Positions 40,936-48,857 of a DNA stretch of 48,857 nucleotides are shown here, in pieces. Source of the DNA: Bacillota bacterium (GTDB taxonomy: Bacteria > Sysuimicrobiota > Sysuimicrobiia > Sysuimicrobiales > Segetimicrobiaceae). The position numbers were made by a program, and so were the translations under genes. The number at the start of each line of letters is the position of its first letter. Positions within the stretch are counted from its first letter, which is position 1. The stretch covers positions 1 through 48,857 of the forward strand of contig JAJPJL010000030.1 in NCBI GenBank assembly GCA_021324255.1. Direction: 5' to 3'. The notes under the pieces are model-generated. The model did no database searches. It saw only the letters and a list, made by a program, of their open reading frames with translations, and was not told where the DNA came from.

Positions 40936-41877
40936 GTGAAGCACGCCTGGACATGGCGTCTGCCCTTTCGGGGCCCGTACCATTGGGGCGCGATGACGGC
41001 GTTTCTCGCGCCCAGGGCCATCCCGGGCGTCGAGATCGTGAACGCAACCGGGTACCATCGCGCGGTCTGGCTCGATGGCGCCGGGGGCGTTGTCACCGTG
41101 AGCCCGGCGCCGCGGGGCTCGTACCTGGTCGCCACCGTCCGCGCTACCGCCGCCGCGCCCCGGGGTCCGATCGTCGAGCGGCTCCGCCGCCTCTTCGACC
41201 TCGACACCGACATCGAGGCGGTCGAGAACCACCTGCGGCGCGACCGCCGCCTCGCAGCCTCGATCGCCGCGCGGTCCGGCCTTCGGGTGCCGGGCGCCTG
41301 GGACACGTTTGAGCTGGCCGTCCGTGCGATGCTGGGGCAGCAGGTCAGCGTGGCCGCCGCCACCACGCTCGCCGGCCGCTTGGTCGCCGCGTACGGTCAC
41401 GCGATCGGCGACGCCGGCGCCGATCCCGGGCGGATCTTTCCGGCGCCGGCATCGCTCGCCCGCGCGGACCTGACGGCGATTGGATTGCCGCGGGCGCGCG
41501 CCAGGGCGATCTCGGCGCTGGCCGGCGCCGTGCTCGCGGACCCGGCGCTCCTCGAGCCCGCGGATGCGCTGGAGGGCACGGTCGAGAAGCTGTGCCGGCT
41601 GCCCGGCATCGGGCCGTGGACCGCCCACTACGTCGCGATGCGGGCGCTCCGCCAGGCGGACGCGTTTCCGGCCGCGGACCTCGGGATCCTGCGGGCGCTC
41701 GGCACCCCGCCGGAGCGGGCCACGCCGGCCCAGACCGTGCTCATGGCCCGGCGCTGGCGGCCGTGGCGGGCGTACGCGGTCATGCATCTGTGGGCGGACG
41801 GCAACGCCGCGCTTCGCGGAACGGCGGGACCACGATCGCGCGATCGAGATGCGTCTGTAAGCGGGCCGGCTCCTTAG
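40936..41877 (+). CDS. alkA: DNA-3-methyladenine glycosylase II (AlkA type)
   Basis: 313 residues. An AlkA-like N-terminal domain is followed by the HhH-GPD core: FELAVRAMLGQQVSVAAATT, the hairpin LPGIGPWTAHYVAMRAL and the catalytic Asp in FPAADLGIL. It removes alkylated bases in base-excision repair. There is no Cys-rich [4Fe-4S] loop, as expected for AlkA. GTG start, likely leaderless. Its stop codon overlaps the stop of the convergent SpoIID-like gene. Confidence 0.9.
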   Translation: MKHAWTWRLPFRGPYHWGAMTAFLAPRAIPGVEIVNATGYHRAVWLDGAGGVVTVSPAPRGSYLVATVRATAAAPRGPIVERLRRLFDLDTDIEAVENHLRRDRRLAASIAARSGLRVPGAWDTFELAVRAMLGQQVSVAAATTLAGRLVAAYGHAIGDAGADPGRIFPAPASLARADLTAIGLPRARARAISALAGAVLADPALLEPADALEGTVEKLCRLPGIGPWTAHYVAMRALRQADAFPAADLGILRALGTPPERATPAQTVLMARRWRPWRAYAVMHLWADGNAALRGTAGPRSRDRDASVSGPAP

Positions 41878-43013
41878 TAAATCTGCTCGATGGATACGCC
41901 CGTGTAGTAGTAGTGGAGGATCTGCTGGTAATCGGCGCCCTGCGCGGCCATGGCGCGCGCGCCCCATTGGTCGAGGCCGACGCCGTGCCCGGAGCCGCGC
42001 CCGGTGAAGATGGCGTCGGGCCCGCGGCGCGATGTCGTGAACATCGTGCTGCGGACGACGCCGGGCCCGACCAGCAGCCGGAACCGGTTCGCGGGCACCT
42101 CCGCCACGGACCCGTCGCGGCCGCGCACGCGCACCGTAATGGCGCGCCCCCACGGCGTGACGCGACCCGGCTCCACGCTGTCGACGGACCCCACCGGCAC
42201 GCCGCCGCGCGCGAGGGCCCGCGCCACGTCCTCGAGCGGGAGGGTCGCCGTCCAGGATAATCGCTCGGCGGTCAGCGCGTAGGGATCGGGCACCCCGCGA
42301 AGGTAAGGGTACGCGGTCCCCCACACATTCTCGCTGTCCTCGGTGTGGCCGCCGGAGTTTGCGTGGTACGCGGCGAAGATCGGCCGGCCCCCGTACGTGA
42401 CGAGCCATCCGCGCGTCGCATCCACGGCCGCGGTCGCCGCCGGATCCTCGCCCCGCACCCCAAGGTAGACCTGCGCGTCCGTGGTGGCCGCAAGGTCGTA
42501 CCCGGTCATCCCCGCCTGCGCTTGGGCGATCCGCTCCACGGCCAGCGTCCGCGCCGCCACCGCCTGCGCTTTCACGGCTTCGGGCGGCCAGCGGGGATCG
42601 ATCTCGCCCTTGATGACGCCGTACAGGTACTGCTCCAGCGGCAGCTCGTCGATCGCGGTCACGCCGGCGGCCGCGCGGTGTACCTCGATCGCGCCGCGGT
42701 ACGGCCGGCTGTCCACGCGCAGTTGCCCCGCCGGCGCCACAAACCGGACGACCGGGCCAACGTCCAGGCCCGCGACCGAGAGCCCCGCCGCGGTGGGCAT
42801 GACGGGCCACGTCCCTCCGGTCAGCGCCACCACCCGGCCGGTGTCGGGTTGTACGGCGTCCACGGGCCCGTCCGCCGCGATCACGACCGATGGACGGTCG
42901 ACGGCCACGCCCACCCGTACGACGAGCGTCTCCGTGGCCCCGGAAACGGACCCCCGCGCCGTCACCGCCGCCACGACCGCCGCCAGCGCGAGCCACAAGC
43001 CGGCCCGGCTCAT
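41874..43013 (-). CDS. SpoIID/LytB-domain protein
   Basis: 379 residues. Signal peptide (AGLWLALAAVVAAVTARGSV), a variable N-terminal part, then the SpoIID domain: LPLEQYLYGVIKGEIDPRWP, PEAVKAQAVAARTLAVER, YHANSGGHTEDSENVWG and the end GRGSGHGVGLDQWGARAMA. SpoIID is a lytic transglycosylase that acts on denuded glycan in spore formers; relatives occur widely in non-sporulating bacteria. No other sporulation gene is here, so a general wall role is likely. ATG overlaps the DUF2905 stop. Confidence 0.88.
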   Translation of the reverse strand: MSRAGLWLALAAVVAAVTARGSVSGATETLVVRVGVAVDRPSVVIAADGPVDAVQPDTGRVVALTGGTWPVMPTAAGLSVAGLDVGPVVRFVAPAGQLRVDSRPYRGAIEVHRAAAGVTAIDELPLEQYLYGVIKGEIDPRWPPEAVKAQAVAARTLAVERIAQAQAGMTGYDLAATTDAQVYLGVRGEDPAATAAVDATRGWLVTYGGRPIFAAYHANSGGHTEDSENVWGTAYPYLRGVPDPYALTAERLSWTATLPLEDVARALARGGVPVGSVDSVEPGRVTPWGRAITVRVRGRDGSVAEVPANRFRLLVGPGVVRSTMFTTSRRGPDAIFTGRGSGHGVGLDQWGARAMAAQGADYQQILHYYYTGVSIEQIY

Positions 43014-43225
43014 CGGCGGGCGAAGAAGAGATTGAGGAGCGCCGTGAGCAGGATGCTCAAGAGAAGGCTCCCCACCAGCGGCACGTACAACACGAATCCC
43101 CTGCGCTGCACGTAGATGTCGCCGGGCAGGCGCGGCAGGTGCCCGAGCGTCGACACCAGCGCGCCGAGGATGACGAGCAGGATGCCGGTCGCGATGAGAA
43201 ACCGGCCGATCTGGGACATCATCAT
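43010..43225 (-). CDS. DUF2905 small membrane protein
   Basis: 71 residues with two spans: IGRFLIATGILLVILGALVS and YVPLVGSLLLSILLTALLNL, joined by LPRLPGDIYVQRRGF, the family mark (GDI). Three ATGs in tandem start the frame; the first overlaps the ruvB stop. The position next to ruvB and spoIID is common in Bacillota-like genomes. Function unknown. Confidence 0.85.
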   Translation of the reverse strand: MMMSQIGRFLIATGILLVILGALVSTLGHLPRLPGDIYVQRRGFVLYVPLVGSLLLSILLTALLNLFFARR

Positions 43226-44289
43226 GAGAACAAGCTCCCTTGAGCACGCCCGGTCCGGTCCGGCAACGCCAGCCCCAGGTGGTCGCAGGCCTGCGCGGTC
43301 ACGCGGCGCCCGGACGGGGTGCGCGTCAGCAGCCCCGCCTTCAACAGAAACGGCTCCACCATCTCCACGAGGCTGTCGGCCTCTTCGTTCAGCGTCGCGG
43401 CGAGCGCTTCGACGCCGACCGGCCCGCCGCCGTACACCTGCACGATCGTCCGGAGCAGCTCCCGGTCCTGCGCGTCCAATCCCAGCGCGTCCACGCCTTC
43501 GAACTCGAGCGCGTTTCGGGCCACCTCCAGCGTGATCTTGCCGTCCGCACGCACCTGGGCAAAGTCGCGGACGCGGCGCAGGAGGCGGTTGGCGATCCGC
43601 GGGGTGCCCCGCGCGCGCCGCGCGATCTCCGCGGCGCCGTCCTCGGTGATCGCCACGCCCAGAATCGAGGCCGACCGGCGCACCACGAGCGTCAACTCGT
43701 CCACCGGATAGAAATCGAGATGCAGGGTGATCCCGAACCGCTCGCGCAGCGGCGAGGACAGGAGCCCGGCGCGGGTCGTCGCGCCGACGAGCGTAAAGGG
43801 CTGCAGCGTGTAGCGCAGCGTCCGCGCGTGCGCGCCCTTTTCGATGACGAAGTTGACGCAGAAATCCTCCATCGCCGGGTAGAGAAACTCTTCGACCGCT
43901 CGCGGCAGCCGGTGGATCTCGTCGATGAAGAGGACGTCCCCCTTGTTGAGGTTCGTGAGAATCCCCATCAGGTCGCCTCCGCGCTCGAGAGCGGGGCCCG
44001 ACGTCGTGACGATGCCCGTCTGCATCTCCGCCGCCACGACGTTCGCAAAGGTCGTCTTGCCGAGCCCGGGCGGCCCGTGGAGCAGCACGTGATCCAGCGC
44101 CTCGCCGCGCTCGCGCGCGGCCTGGAGGCCGATCTCCAGGGCGCTCGTCACGCGGGCCTGGCCGATGCACTCCGCGAGGCGTTTCGGACGCAGGCTGCGG
44201 ATGAGCTGCTCGTCGTCGCCGGCCTGCGCCGGGCGGGCCGCGCCCGGCCGGGCCTCTGATCCCCTCCCCGCCGCGCGTTCCCGGGTCAT
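43222..44289 (-). CDS. ruvB: Holliday junction helicase RuvB
   Basis: 355 residues. Walker A GPPGLGKTT, Walker B VLFIDEIHRL, sensor GATTRAGLLSSPLRERFG and the C-terminal winged helix (ARGTPRIANRLLRRVRDFAQ). It drives branch migration with RuvA. ATG overlaps the ruvA stop (ATGA). The first 25 residues are an Ala/Arg-rich extension. Confidence 0.96.
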   Translation of the reverse strand: MTRERAAGRGSEARPGAARPAQAGDDEQLIRSLRPKRLAECIGQARVTSALEIGLQAARERGEALDHVLLHGPPGLGKTTFANVVAAEMQTGIVTTSGPALERGGDLMGILTNLNKGDVLFIDEIHRLPRAVEEFLYPAMEDFCVNFVIEKGAHARTLRYTLQPFTLVGATTRAGLLSSPLRERFGITLHLDFYPVDELTLVVRRSASILGVAITEDGAAEIARRARGTPRIANRLLRRVRDFAQVRADGKITLEVARNALEFEGVDALGLDAQDRELLRTIVQVYGGGPVGVEALAATLNEEADSLVEMVEPFLLKAGLLTRTPSGRRVTAQACDHLGLALPDRTGRAQGSLFS

Positions 44290-44918
44290 GCCGGCGCCCC
44301 CCGCTCCACCCGGTAGACCTCCTGGAACAGGTCCTCGGCCGAGGCGATGGCCGGGTTCCGCCGAAGCGCCTCCTCAACCATGCGCCGGGCTTCCGCGGCG
44401 CGGTGGCCGAGCTGTCCCGTGAGTACCTCGATAACCTCTGCGCGAAAGTCCTCCGCGGCCGGTTGCGACGCGGCCGGGGCTTCTGATCGGAGCAGCGCGT
44501 ACTTCCCCATCTTGCCGTGGAGCGACGCGACGATCTTCTCGGCCGTGCGTCCGCCGATCCCGGGCAGCCGCCGCAGGAACGCCACGTCCTTGCGCTCGAT
44601 GGCGTCCGCGATCTGCTCCACGGGATGGACGATGGCCTTCATGGCCTTCGTCGGGCCGAGGCCGTCCACGGTAATGAAGCGCTCGAAGAACTCCTGCTCG
44701 ATCTCCCGCAGGAATCCCACGAGCAACGGCCGCGGCTGGTTGGCGGAGACGTGATACGAGACGTGCAGCTCGGCCGCGCCGCTGAGCCGGCCCGGATCGC
44801 CGCGCAGCAGATCGCGCAGGAACCCAGGCAGGTGCACCTCGTAGCCGACGCCCCCGCACTCCACGACCAGCATCTCGTCCGTACGCCGCAGGACGCGGCC
44901 GCGGAGAAAGGCGATCAT
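44286..44918 (-). CDS. ruvA: Holliday junction helicase subunit RuvA
   Basis: 210 residues. OB-fold start MIAFLRGRVLRRTDEMLVVE, helix-hairpin-helix pairs at FERFITVDGLGPTKAMKAI and FLRRLPGIGGRTAEKIVASL, and the RuvB-binding C-terminal three-helix domain (EDFRAEVIEVLTGQLGHRAA). ATG overlaps the ruvC stop (ATGA). Normal length. Confidence 0.95.
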   Translation of the reverse strand: MIAFLRGRVLRRTDEMLVVECGGVGYEVHLPGFLRDLLRGDPGRLSGAAELHVSYHVSANQPRPLLVGFLREIEQEFFERFITVDGLGPTKAMKAIVHPVEQIADAIERKDVAFLRRLPGIGGRTAEKIVASLHGKMGKYALLRSEAPAASQPAAEDFRAEVIEVLTGQLGHRAAEARRMVEEALRRNPAIASAEDLFQEVYRVERGAPA

Positions 44919-45418
44919 GCCGGGCCGCCGGCCGCCGCGTACAGGGCTGCGCCGCGGCGCGAGGCCGCGACGAGGGCGAGGGCCAGGGCGTCCGCGGCGT
45001 GCGGCCCGGGCTCCTCACGCAGATCCAGCAGGGCGCGCACCATCCGTTGGACCTGGCCCTTGTCCGCGCGGCCGAACGCCACCATGGCGCGCTTGACCGC
45101 CGCGGGGGGGATCGTGTGGACCGGCACCGCGGCCTGGGCAGCGGCGAGCCCGATCACGCCGCACACGTGGCCCATGACGATCGCCGTCCTGGGAAAGCCG
45201 GGATGCGCGAAGATGTCCTCCAAGGCGAGCGCCGACGGGCTCGCGCCCGCGAGAATCTCCGAGATGCCCGTGTGCAGCTCACGCAGCCGGTCGGGTAACG
45301 CGGCGCGGAGGGCGGTCCTGATGACGCCGGCTTCTACGAAGCTCACGCGGCCGCCGCGTACGTCGACCACGCCGTATCCCGTGACGCGCAGCCCGGGATC
45401 GATCCCAAGAATCCGCAT
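44915..45418 (-). CDS. ruvC: Holliday junction endonuclease RuvC
   Basis: 167 residues. MRILGIDPGLRVTGYGVVDV has the first catalytic Asp; others lie in LALEDIF and HAADALALALVAA. It cuts Holliday junctions. The start follows GGAG by nine bases. The 227-base gap upstream (45419-45645) contains no convincing gene; its main feature is a perfect 14-base palindrome at 45542-45555. Confidence 0.95.
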   Translation of the reverse strand: MRILGIDPGLRVTGYGVVDVRGGRVSFVEAGVIRTALRAALPDRLRELHTGISEILAGASPSALALEDIFAHPGFPRTAIVMGHVCGVIGLAAAQAAVPVHTIPPAAVKRAMVAFGRADKGQVQRMVRALLDLREEPGPHAADALALALVAASRRGAALYAAAGGPA

Positions 45419-45645
45419 GAAGCGTGCTCCGACTCGAGCGTGGATCGCTGGTGCATCCGGCGCAACGACGAACGAGGGTTCGCCGGCAGGGCGCGCATTC
45501 CTCCACGCGGGCTCGTCGGGCGACCCACCGGGATGCGCGGCCGCCGGATCCGGCGCCGCCGGGCTCCGTTCGGCGCATATGAAGGACAGACGCACCCCAC
45601 CCGCGCGGACGATCCGATCGCGCGAGGCGGGCGGGCTTGTTCGCG

Positions 45646-46107
45646 CTACGGCGCGACGAAGAGCGGCTTCACGCCTTGCATGCGGAGATAGATCGAGAGC
45701 TGCCCGTTGTGGTAAAAGAGGTGGCTGACCTGGCCGGCCATCACCGCGCCCTGCGGCATTTCCATGCCCCACGGCGTCCGGACGATCCGGCCGGCCTCCT
45801 CGTCCGTGAGGCGGGCTAGGCCCGCGAGGAACCGCGCGCCCCCGTCCCGCATCACATCCAGCACCTGCGCCCGGGACATCGGCTTGTCGATAGGGTACGG
45901 CGCGACGCGCTCCCAGACGCTCTTGCCCACGTTCTCACCGAACGTGACGCACGAGTTCGCCATGTGCACGGCGATCGCGCGGAACGGGCGCGTGTCCAGG
46001 CCGGCCGGCGTGAACTCCAGGCCGCTCTCGGGCATCGCCTCGACGTTCTTCTGGGCGGTGCCCCAGATCATTTGAAACCCACCCTGCACGTTCTCGCGGA
46101 CTCCCAT
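45646..46107 (-). CDS. DinB-superfamily protein
   Basis: 153 residues, four-helix bundle type. Histidines at positions matching the DinB metal triad are in AIAVHMANSCVTFGE and VMAGQVSHLFYHNGQLSIYL. The C-terminus (RMQGVKP) is typical. Relatives are thiol-dependent transferases or hydrolases, some using bacillithiol or mycothiol, which would fit the bsh-like genes 17 kb away (inference). Good ribosome site (AAGGAG) before the ATG. Confidence 0.8.
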   Translation of the reverse strand: MGVRENVQGGFQMIWGTAQKNVEAMPESGLEFTPAGLDTRPFRAIAVHMANSCVTFGENVGKSVWERVAPYPIDKPMSRAQVLDVMRDGGARFLAGLARLTDEEAGRIVRTPWGMEMPQGAVMAGQVSHLFYHNGQLSIYLRMQGVKPLFVAP

Positions 46108-46168
46108 AGGATGGCTCCTTTCGCGGTGGCGCGCGGCCCCGGCGGATGGCAACCGGGTGGCCGCGGGG

Positions 46169-46909
46169 TCAGCCCACCTGCTGCAGTACTTCGTCGGGGA
46201 TGTCGAAGTTGGCGTACACGTGCTGGACGTCGTCGTGGTCTTCGAGGGTCTCCATGAGGCGCAACACTTGCTGCGCCTCCTTGCCGGCCACCGGCACCGT
46301 CGACTTCGGGACCATCGTGATCTCCGCGGATTGCGGGCGGTATCCCGCCTCCTCGAGCGCCTTGCGGACCGCGGCGAAGTCCTCGGGCGCGGTGGTGATT
46401 TCGTAGTCCTCGTCCGTGGTCCGGATGTCCTCGGCGCCCGCCTCCACGGCACGCGTGAGCACCTCGTCCTCCGAGGCGGCCGAGCGCGGGACCGCGATCA
46501 ACCCCTTCTTTTCGAACATCCACGCCACCGAGGCGCCCATGGAGCCGCCGGCCTTGGTCAGGATGTTCCGGATCTCGGAGGCGGTGCGGTTGCGGTTGTC
46601 CGTCTGCACCTCGATCAGCACCGCCACCCCCGCGGGCGCCATCCCCTCGTACGTGACCTCTTCGTAGACCGCGCCCTCGGCCCCGCCGGTGCCCCGCGCG
46701 ATCGCCCGCTGGATGTTGTCGTTCGGCATGCTCGCCTCGCGGGCACGGTCGATGGCGGCTCGGAGGCGAATGTTGGCGCTCGGATCCCCGCCGCCGTCCT
46801 TGGCGGCGATGATGATCTCGCGGGCCAGCTTGCTGAACAGCTTGCCCCGCTGCTGGTCCACCTTGGATTTCTTGATCTTGATATTGTGCCACTTGGAGTG
46901 TCCGGACAC
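46169..46909 (-). CDS. yebC: YebC/PmpR-family regulator or translation factor
   Basis: 246 residues, standard length. MSGHSKWHNIKIKKSKVDQQ, RGKLFSKLAREIIIAAKDGG, ASMPNDNIQRAIARGTG and the ending YANFDIPDEVLQQ are signature blocks. Family members bind DNA or help ribosomes through difficult stretches. GTG start with AGGGGG five bases upstream. First gene after a recognisable promoter. Confidence 0.95.
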   Translation of the reverse strand: MSGHSKWHNIKIKKSKVDQQRGKLFSKLAREIIIAAKDGGGDPSANIRLRAAIDRAREASMPNDNIQRAIARGTGGAEGAVYEEVTYEGMAPAGVAVLIEVQTDNRNRTASEIRNILTKAGGSMGASVAWMFEKKGLIAVPRSAASEDEVLTRAVEAGAEDIRTTDEDYEITTAPEDFAAVRKALEEAGYRPQSAEITMVPKSTVPVAGKEAQQVLRLMETLEDHDDVQHVYANFDIPDEVLQQVG

Positions 46910-46965
46910 GTCAACCCCCTCTTGCGCGGCCGCGCCGTCGGCGGCCCCGCGCGGGACGCACTCTA

Positions 46966-46995
46966 ACTATAAGCCGCGCGCGGCGCCGGGCGCAA
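46966..46995 (-). promoter_or_regulatory. Sigma-70-type promoter of yebC
   Basis: On the minus strand -35 TTGCGC (46995-46990), 18-base spacer, -10 TATAGT (46971-46966). The transcript would have a leader of about 50 bases before the GTG of yebC and may extend into the genes beyond. Confidence 0.6.
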
Positions 46996-47004
46996 GCGCG
47001 CCCC

Positions 47005-47023
47005 CACGGCCGCGCAGGCCGTG
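47005..47023 (-). terminator. Hairpin after the penicillin-binding protein gene
   Basis: CACGGCC and GGCCGTG arms (seven perfect pairs) with a five-base loop, 25 bases past the stop codon of the PBP gene and just above the yebC promoter. No T tract follows. Confidence 0.45.
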
Positions 47024-47047
47024 CCGAGCGGGGTACGGGGGGTGGCG

Positions 47048-48857
47048 TTAGCGAATCTGTACGCGCGTCGTCGTGGAGCCGCTCTCGGATCCCACCGTCG
47101 CCGTGACGATGATGGCGTACGTCGCGCCGGCGGGCCGGAACCATGGGGTGATCGTGTAGGAAAACGCGCCCGTCGCGTCCGCGCGCGTGTACGCGTCCAC
47201 CACCTGGGTTCGGAGCAGCGCGGTCTGACTCTCCACCACGATGTGGACGGCCGCGCCGGGGCGCGTCGTCCCCTCGAGCCACAGCGGGAGATCGACCTGG
47301 CTGCCGTCCTTGGGGCTGGCCACGGTAACGGGAATCGTTCCCGAGGAGGTGGGCGCGGTCACCCGCGCCTGCGGGGGTGGGACGGCGGGAGACAGTGACC
47401 CGGTCGCCTGGCCATTACCGCTCCCCGGTGTCCCCGGTGAGCCTCCGCCGGTGTCCGGTTGCCCGTACGGATTCGCGGGCGGCGTTGGGCTCGTCGTGGG
47501 CTGCGCCGCCGGCGCCGCCGGCGTTCCCGCCGCGGCCGGCTGCGCCCCGGACGCGGAGGCGGACGCGTCGGGCTCCGTGCCGCGGACAAACACCTCGGTC
47601 CGCGGATCCGGGCAGCCCGGCGCCGCCGGCTGCCCGGACGTGCCGCACACCGGCGACTGGACGACGCTGTCGGGCATGGTCCAGTCGTCGTGCGGCATGG
47701 TCGACGTGACCTGCTTCATCAGCGCCGCCCAGATGCGCGCGGGCACGCTGCCGCCGGTCACCCGGTTCATCGGGGAGTTGTCGTCGTTGCCCACCCACAC
47801 CGCGGTCACGACGTAGGGCGTGTAGCCGATGTACCACGCGTCCCGGTAGTCGTCCGTGGTGCCGGTCTTACCGGCCTGGGGAATCCCGATGTTGGCGGCG
47901 GTGCCGGTGCCGCGCAGCACGTTCCCTTTGAGCATGTCGGTCATCACGTACGCCACCTCGGGGCTGAGCACGACGGTCCGCTGCGGCGTATGCTCCTCGA
48001 GCACCTTGCCCCGCCAGTCCGTCACCTTGGTGATCGCCATGGGGTCGGCCCGCACGCCGTTCGCGGCGAACACGCCGTACGCGGTGACCATCTCGAGCGG
48101 CGTCACGTCCGACGCGCCGAGCGTCAACGCGAGCGTCGGCTCGAGCGGGCTCTGGATGCCCATGCGGTGGGCCAGCTCGACGATCGACCGCGGCCCGACC
48201 TCCTGTTCGAGCCGGATGGTCGCCGCGTTGATCGAGTTCTCGAGCGCGTATCGAGCCGTCACCCACCCGTGCCACGTGTGGTCGAAGTCCTGCGGCTTCC
48301 AGATCTTCCCGTTCGGGAGCTGGAACTCGATCGGCGCATCGAGCAGCAGGCGGGTCGGCGGGATGCCCCGCATCACCGCGACCGTGTACGTGAAGGGCTT
48401 GAACGCCGACCCGGGCTGGCGGTGCGCCTGCCACGCCCGGTTGAACTGGCTGGTCCGGAAGTCGTAGCCGCCGACCATCGCGCGGATCGCGCCGGTGCGC
48501 GGGTCGCTCACGATGATGGCGCCCTGATGGACGTTCAAGTGCTGCGCCTGCGCGGCATCGATCCCCTGGCGCAGCGCGGCCGTCGCTTCCGCCTGGATCC
48601 GCAGGTCGAGCGTCGTGTAGATGCGCAGCCCGCCCTTGTACAGCGCATCCTCCCCGTAGTGCTGCAGCAAGCCGGGCAGGATGTAGCTCACGAAGTACGG
48701 AGCCCGGATGCCGATGAGGCCGGCGTTTCCCTTCGCCGCGAGCCCGAGCGGCGCGGCCGCGGCCGCGCGCATCTCAGCCGGCGTCAGATCGCCCACGTCC
48801 ACCATGCGCTGCAGCACCTCGGCGAGGCGGGTCCGGGCCCGCGCCGGGTGCTCGTAC
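47048..48857 (-). CDS. Class A penicillin-binding protein (PBP1A type), 3' part
   Basis: At least 602 residues; the frame stays open to the window edge, so the glycosyltransferase domain and start are missing. The transpeptidase has SXXK in PGSAFKPFTYTVAVMRG, the SXN motif in LENSINAATI and KTG in QAGKTGTTDDYRDAWYIGY. After it come a Pro/Ala/Gly-rich linker and a C-terminal Ig/FN3-like beta domain (IPVTVASPKDGSQVDLPLWL, then PGAAVHIVVESQ), ending VRVQIR-like. It cross-links and extends peptidoglycan outside the membrane; the extra domain may bind wall polymers. Confidence 0.92.
   Translation of the reverse strand, partial: YEHPARARTRLAEVLQRMVDVGDLTPAEMRAAAAAPLGLAAKGNAGLIGIRAPYFVSYILPGLLQHYGEDALYKGGLRIYTTLDLRIQAEATAALRQGIDAAQAQHLNVHQGAIIVSDPRTGAIRAMVGGYDFRTSQFNRAWQAHRQPGSAFKPFTYTVAVMRGIPPTRLLLDAPIEFQLPNGKIWKPQDFDHTWHGWVTARYALENSINAATIRLEQEVGPRSIVELAHRMGIQSPLEPTLALTLGASDVTPLEMVTAYGVFAANGVRADPMAITKVTDWRGKVLEEHTPQRTVVLSPEVAYVMTDMLKGNVLRGTGTAANIGIPQAGKTGTTDDYRDAWYIGYTPYVVTAVWVGNDDNSPMNRVTGGSVPARIWAALMKQVTSTMPHDDWTMPDSVVQSPVCGTSGQPAAPGCPDPRTEVFVRGTEPDASASASGAQPAAAGTPAAPAAQPTTSPTPPANPYGQPDTGGGSPGTPGSGNGQATGSLSPAVPPPQARVTAPTSSGTIPVTVASPKDGSQVDLPLWLEGTTRPGAAVHIVVESQTALLRTQVVDAYTRADATGAFSYTITPWFRPAGATYAIIVTATVGSESGSTTTRVQIR

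Noticed and set aside
41874-43013. Evidence for endospore formation from the SpoIID-like protein
   Set aside because: SpoIID-domain proteins occur in many non-sporulating bacteria and no other sporulation gene is in the window.
45542-45555. Perfect 14-base palindrome CGCCGGATCCGGCG upstream of ruvC
   Set aside because: No T tract, no consistent place relative to a promoter; palindromes of this length from GC-rich sequence are expected by chance at some rate.

Overview
This is a GC-rich (roughly 70 %) bacterial chromosome segment, densely packed and mostly on the minus strand, with many 1-4 base stop/start overlaps. The gene set fits a deep-branching Terrabacteria-type lineage: System I cytochrome c maturation, the hemACDBL order, a ruvC-ruvA-ruvB-DUF2905-spoIID-queA-tgt-yajC run, YebC and SpoIID. 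I cannot name the phylum from sequence alone. The quinol-oxidising complex next to a polyprenyl diphosphate synthase suggests respiration, probably with menaquinone.

Layout. (1) 1-5.6 kb: start of a polyprenyl synthase, then an unusual quinol/cytochrome operon. It encodes a dihaem cytochrome c lipoprotein, a Rieske protein, a cytochrome b that lacks both ligands of haem bH, two small membrane proteins, a second cytochrome b with all four haem histidines fused to a 2x[4Fe-4S] ferredoxin, an MvhD-like protein and a 45-residue membrane peptide. (2) 5.7-10.5 kb: ccmC-D-E-F cluster with a CXXXY-type CcmE; ccmA-B lie 15 kb away at 25.4-26.8 kb. (3) 10.5-15.8 kb: a polyamine/iron-type ABC importer and a LacI regulator with a palindrome at its own start. 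(4) 15.9-25.1 kb: a pilin island with two minor-pilin clusters facing away from a central ECF sigma factor/DUF5667-like pair, a Gly/Asn-repeat secreted protein, and a separate FimT-like gene. One PilX-like gene is frameshifted. (5) 25.2-30 kb: a PIN-domain remnant, ccmB-ccmA, a BshC-like and a BshB1-like gene, and a GT2 glycosyltransferase. (6) 30-36.3 kb: hemL-B-D-C-A and a MerR-type regulator. (7) 36.4-48.9 kb: housekeeping genes (HD hydrolase, yajC, tgt, queA, alkA, spoIID, ruvBAC, DinB-like, yebC) and the 3' part of a class A penicillin-binding protein.

How the parts connect. The haem genes, the ccm genes and the haem/Fe-S redox complex form one theme: make haem, attach it to exported cytochromes and run a quinol:cytochrome c chain. 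The most interesting system is the redox operon. Its subunits suggest that the low-potential branch of a Rieske/cytochrome b complex may be directed to a ferredoxin/MvhD module instead of, or in addition to, a normal Qi site. A second theme is the pilin island around an ECF sigma factor. A third is a 12-codon motif (PLPEFGNDAL core) that occurs twice, 11 kb apart, with mostly synonymous differences.
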